Assembly: GCA_947173755.1 (NCBI GenBank)
Contig: CAMWGM010000090.1
Location: 1-6,484, forward strand
DNA length: 6,484 nucleotides
Direction of reading: 5' to 3'
Source: an uncultured Muribaculaceae bacterium
Lineage (GTDB): Bacteria > Bacteroidota > Bacteroidia > Bacteroidales > Muribaculaceae
In this document: positions 4,971 through 6,484 of the stretch, one piece after another
Numbering within the stretch: position 1 is the stretch's first letter
Layout: every line of letters starts with the position of its first letter
Notes under the pieces: model-generated
Databases searched by the model: none
Told to the model about the DNA's origin: nothing
What the model saw: the letters and a program-made list of their open reading frames with translations, nothing else
Made by a program: the position numbers and the translations under genes

Positions 4971-6484
4971 CTACAAGGTCACTTCCTCCAGCGGCATCCT
5001 TGCCTGAACACCGGAAAGACTGCGGAGAATGCTGATCTGATCGTAGTAGGGAGCGAGTTCGCCGAGTCGGCTGCGGGTGTAGCGTGTCTTAAAGTCAGAA
5101 CCGGCTTCGAGCAGGATATCATACCATTTGCTCGAGTGCTCGGGATAGTTGACAGTCTGCCAGGTCTCGGCAGAGAGTCGTTTCGCCATATCCGCCACGG
5201 CAGCCTCAAGGCCTCCGAGTTCGTCGACCAGACCGATCCTGAGCGCTTCAGCACCATCCCATACGCGACCTTCGGCGATGAGTTTGATTGAATCCTGTGT
5301 CATGTGGCGCCCCTCAGCGCAGCGGCTAGTGAAGAGTTCATATCCGCGGTCGACACTCGACTGGAGAGCAGCGCGCTCGGCGGGAGTGAGGGGTGATGTG
5401 ATCGTGATGGGTGTGGTCTTGTTAGTCTTGACCACACCGAAGTTCACACCGAGTTTGTCGTTGATTAGTCCCGATGCGTTGGGGATCATACCGAAGATTC
5501 CGATCGAACCGGTCAGCGTGGTGGGCTGGGCGAAAATCTTGTCGGCACCGCATGAGATGTAGTAGCCTCCCGAAGCGGCCACGTCGGACATAGAAACATA
5601 GAAAGGTTTGCCGGTTTTCTTTTTCCAGTATTCCAGCGATTCCCAGATCTGCTCGGATGCGAATGCCGAACCGCCGCCGGAATTGACATAGAGCACGAGG
5701 CCGTCGATATCGTCGTTGTTGTCAGCCATGTCGATGATGTCGGGCACCACCTTCTCTGCCACGATACCTTCCCCTTCCGAATCAGTGATATCGCCGCAGG
5801 CATAGTAGACCGCAATCTTGACGGATCCTTTCGAAGGTTTATCGGTAAGAGTCGAGAAGTATTCGGGACAGCCGATGCCGTTGAGATCGGAGATTTTCTT
5901 CTTGTCGGTGAGCGAAGCCAGACGTTCGTTCATGAGACGACGGTAGCAGAGAGCGTCGACCACCTTGCGGCTGACAAGATCTTCGGCAGACACGCCGTAA
6001 AGATAACTGTCGGCCCAGGCATTGACAGAGTCGACGGTAACGTCGCGACCTTCGGCTATCGATCCTGCTATATGACTCCAGATGTTATCAAGATAGAGTT
6101 GCTGCTGTTCGCGCGAGGGTTCGCTCATCTCCTTGAGGATGAAAGGCTCGACGGCACTCTTGTATGTGCCGACCTTCACGACCTGCATCTCAACGCCGAT
6201 CTTGTCGAGAAAACCTTTGAAGAAAGGTGTCATCGAGGCGAGACCCGATATAGATGCTCCTCCGACCGGGTTGAGGAAAAGAGAGTCGGCCACGGAAGCC
6301 GCGATATAATAGTCGCCTTGTGAATATTCGTCGGCATAAGCGTAGATCCATTTGTCGGGAGCGTCGGCCTTGAATTTTCTGAGAGCCTCCACGATGGTCT
6401 GACGCTGTGCAAGTCCGGCGCCGGCGCCCGGCCAGTCGATAAAGATGCCCTCGATATTCTTGTCAGAAGCTGCACGTCTGATCG
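4971..6484 (-). CDS. sppA: Signal peptide peptidase SppA, long two-domain form, 5' end cut off
   Basis: SppA is an inner-membrane serine protease that degrades signal peptides left after export. 503 residues are visible. The frame stays open to the right edge, and the GTG at 6392-6390 is internal because coding continues upstream as IRRAASDKNIEGIFIDWPG. Compared with long-form SppA, roughly 80-110 N-terminal residues including the membrane anchor should lie outside the window. The N-terminal domain carries the general-base Lys in GTYKSAVEPF (codon 6161-6159, equal to E. coli Lys209). The C-terminal domain carries the nucleophile Ser in VAASGGYY (codon 5573-5571, equal to E. coli Ser409), followed by the family motif LTGSIGIFG. 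This is the split dyad expected of the 67K type. The NSPGGS loop of E. coli reads NSGGGS here (near 5669-5686). A Gly-rich hydrolase helix region, EGRVWDGAEALRIGLVDELGG, precedes the C-terminal tail. The stop is TAG, 56 bases before lpxK. Identification is firm; only the start is unknown. Confidence 0.95.
   Translation of the reverse strand, partial: IRRAASDKNIEGIFIDWPGAGAGLAQRQTIVEALRKFKADAPDKWIYAYADEYSQGDYYIAASVADSLFLNPVGGASISGLASMTPFFKGFLDKIGVEMQVVKVGTYKSAVEPFILKEMSEPSREQQQLYLDNIWSHIAGSIAEGRDVTVDSVNAWADSYLYGVSAEDLVSRKVVDALCYRRLMNERLASLTDKKKISDLNGIGCPEYFSTLTDKPSKGSVKIAVYYACGDITDSEGEGIVAEKVVPDIIDMADNNDDIDGLVLYVNSGGGSAFASEQIWESLEYWKKKTGKPFYVSMSDVAASGGYYISCGADKIFAQPTTLTGSIGIFGMIPNASGLINDKLGVNFGVVKTNKTTPITITSPLTPAERAALQSSVDRGYELFTSRCAEGRHMTQDSIKLIAEGRVWDGAEALRIGLVDELGGLEAAVADMAKRLSAETWQTVNYPEHSSKWYDILLEAGSDFKTRYTRSRLGELAPYYDQISILRSLSGVQARMPLEEVTL

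Overview
This window looks like a chromosomal segment from a Gram-negative Bacteroidota bacterium, most likely order Bacteroidales. Four things suggest this. The starts lack recognisable Shine-Dalgarno sequences and have pyrimidine- or A/T-rich leaders. There is an LpxK (lipid A) gene. There is a META-domain lipoprotein with a Bacteroidales-style lipobox. The gene order sppA-lpxK-purine nucleoside phosphorylase-thiL is, as I recall, a familiar Bacteroidales neighbourhood. Base composition is near 50% GC or a little above by eye, which would fit a Muribaculaceae-like gut lineage, but that family-level guess is weak.

All six genes are on the minus strand, so transcription runs from high to low coordinates. 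In that order they are: (1) sppA, a long-form signal peptide peptidase, 5'-truncated by the right edge of the window (4971-6484); (2) lpxK, tetraacyldisaccharide 4'-kinase, apparently starting at TTG (3817-4914); (3) a trimeric-type purine nucleoside phosphorylase (2914-3726); (4) thiL, thiamine-monophosphate kinase (1870-2895); (5) a secreted protein rich in Gly, Asn, His and Pro with a conserved-looking C-terminal domain of unknown function (847-1806); (6) a lipoprotein with two tandem META domains, 3'-truncated by the left edge (1-815).

The gaps between genes are 56, 90, 18, 63 and 31 bases. None contains a convincing terminator or promoter, so read-through across the set is plausible. Genes 1 to 4 are housekeeping functions: membrane proteolysis of signal peptides, lipid A phosphorylation, purine salvage and the last step of thiamine diphosphate synthesis. 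They share no single pathway, so their clustering probably reflects conserved co-expression. Genes 5 and 6 are exported envelope proteins of unknown role.

I see no mobile element, CRISPR array, tRNA, rRNA or phage gene, and no frameshift in any of the six frames of interest. No stretch over 300 bases lacks a gene. The points most worth checking are an Asp at the purine-specificity position of the phosphorylase, the TTG start of lpxK, and the uncharacterised His-rich secreted protein next to the double-META lipoprotein.
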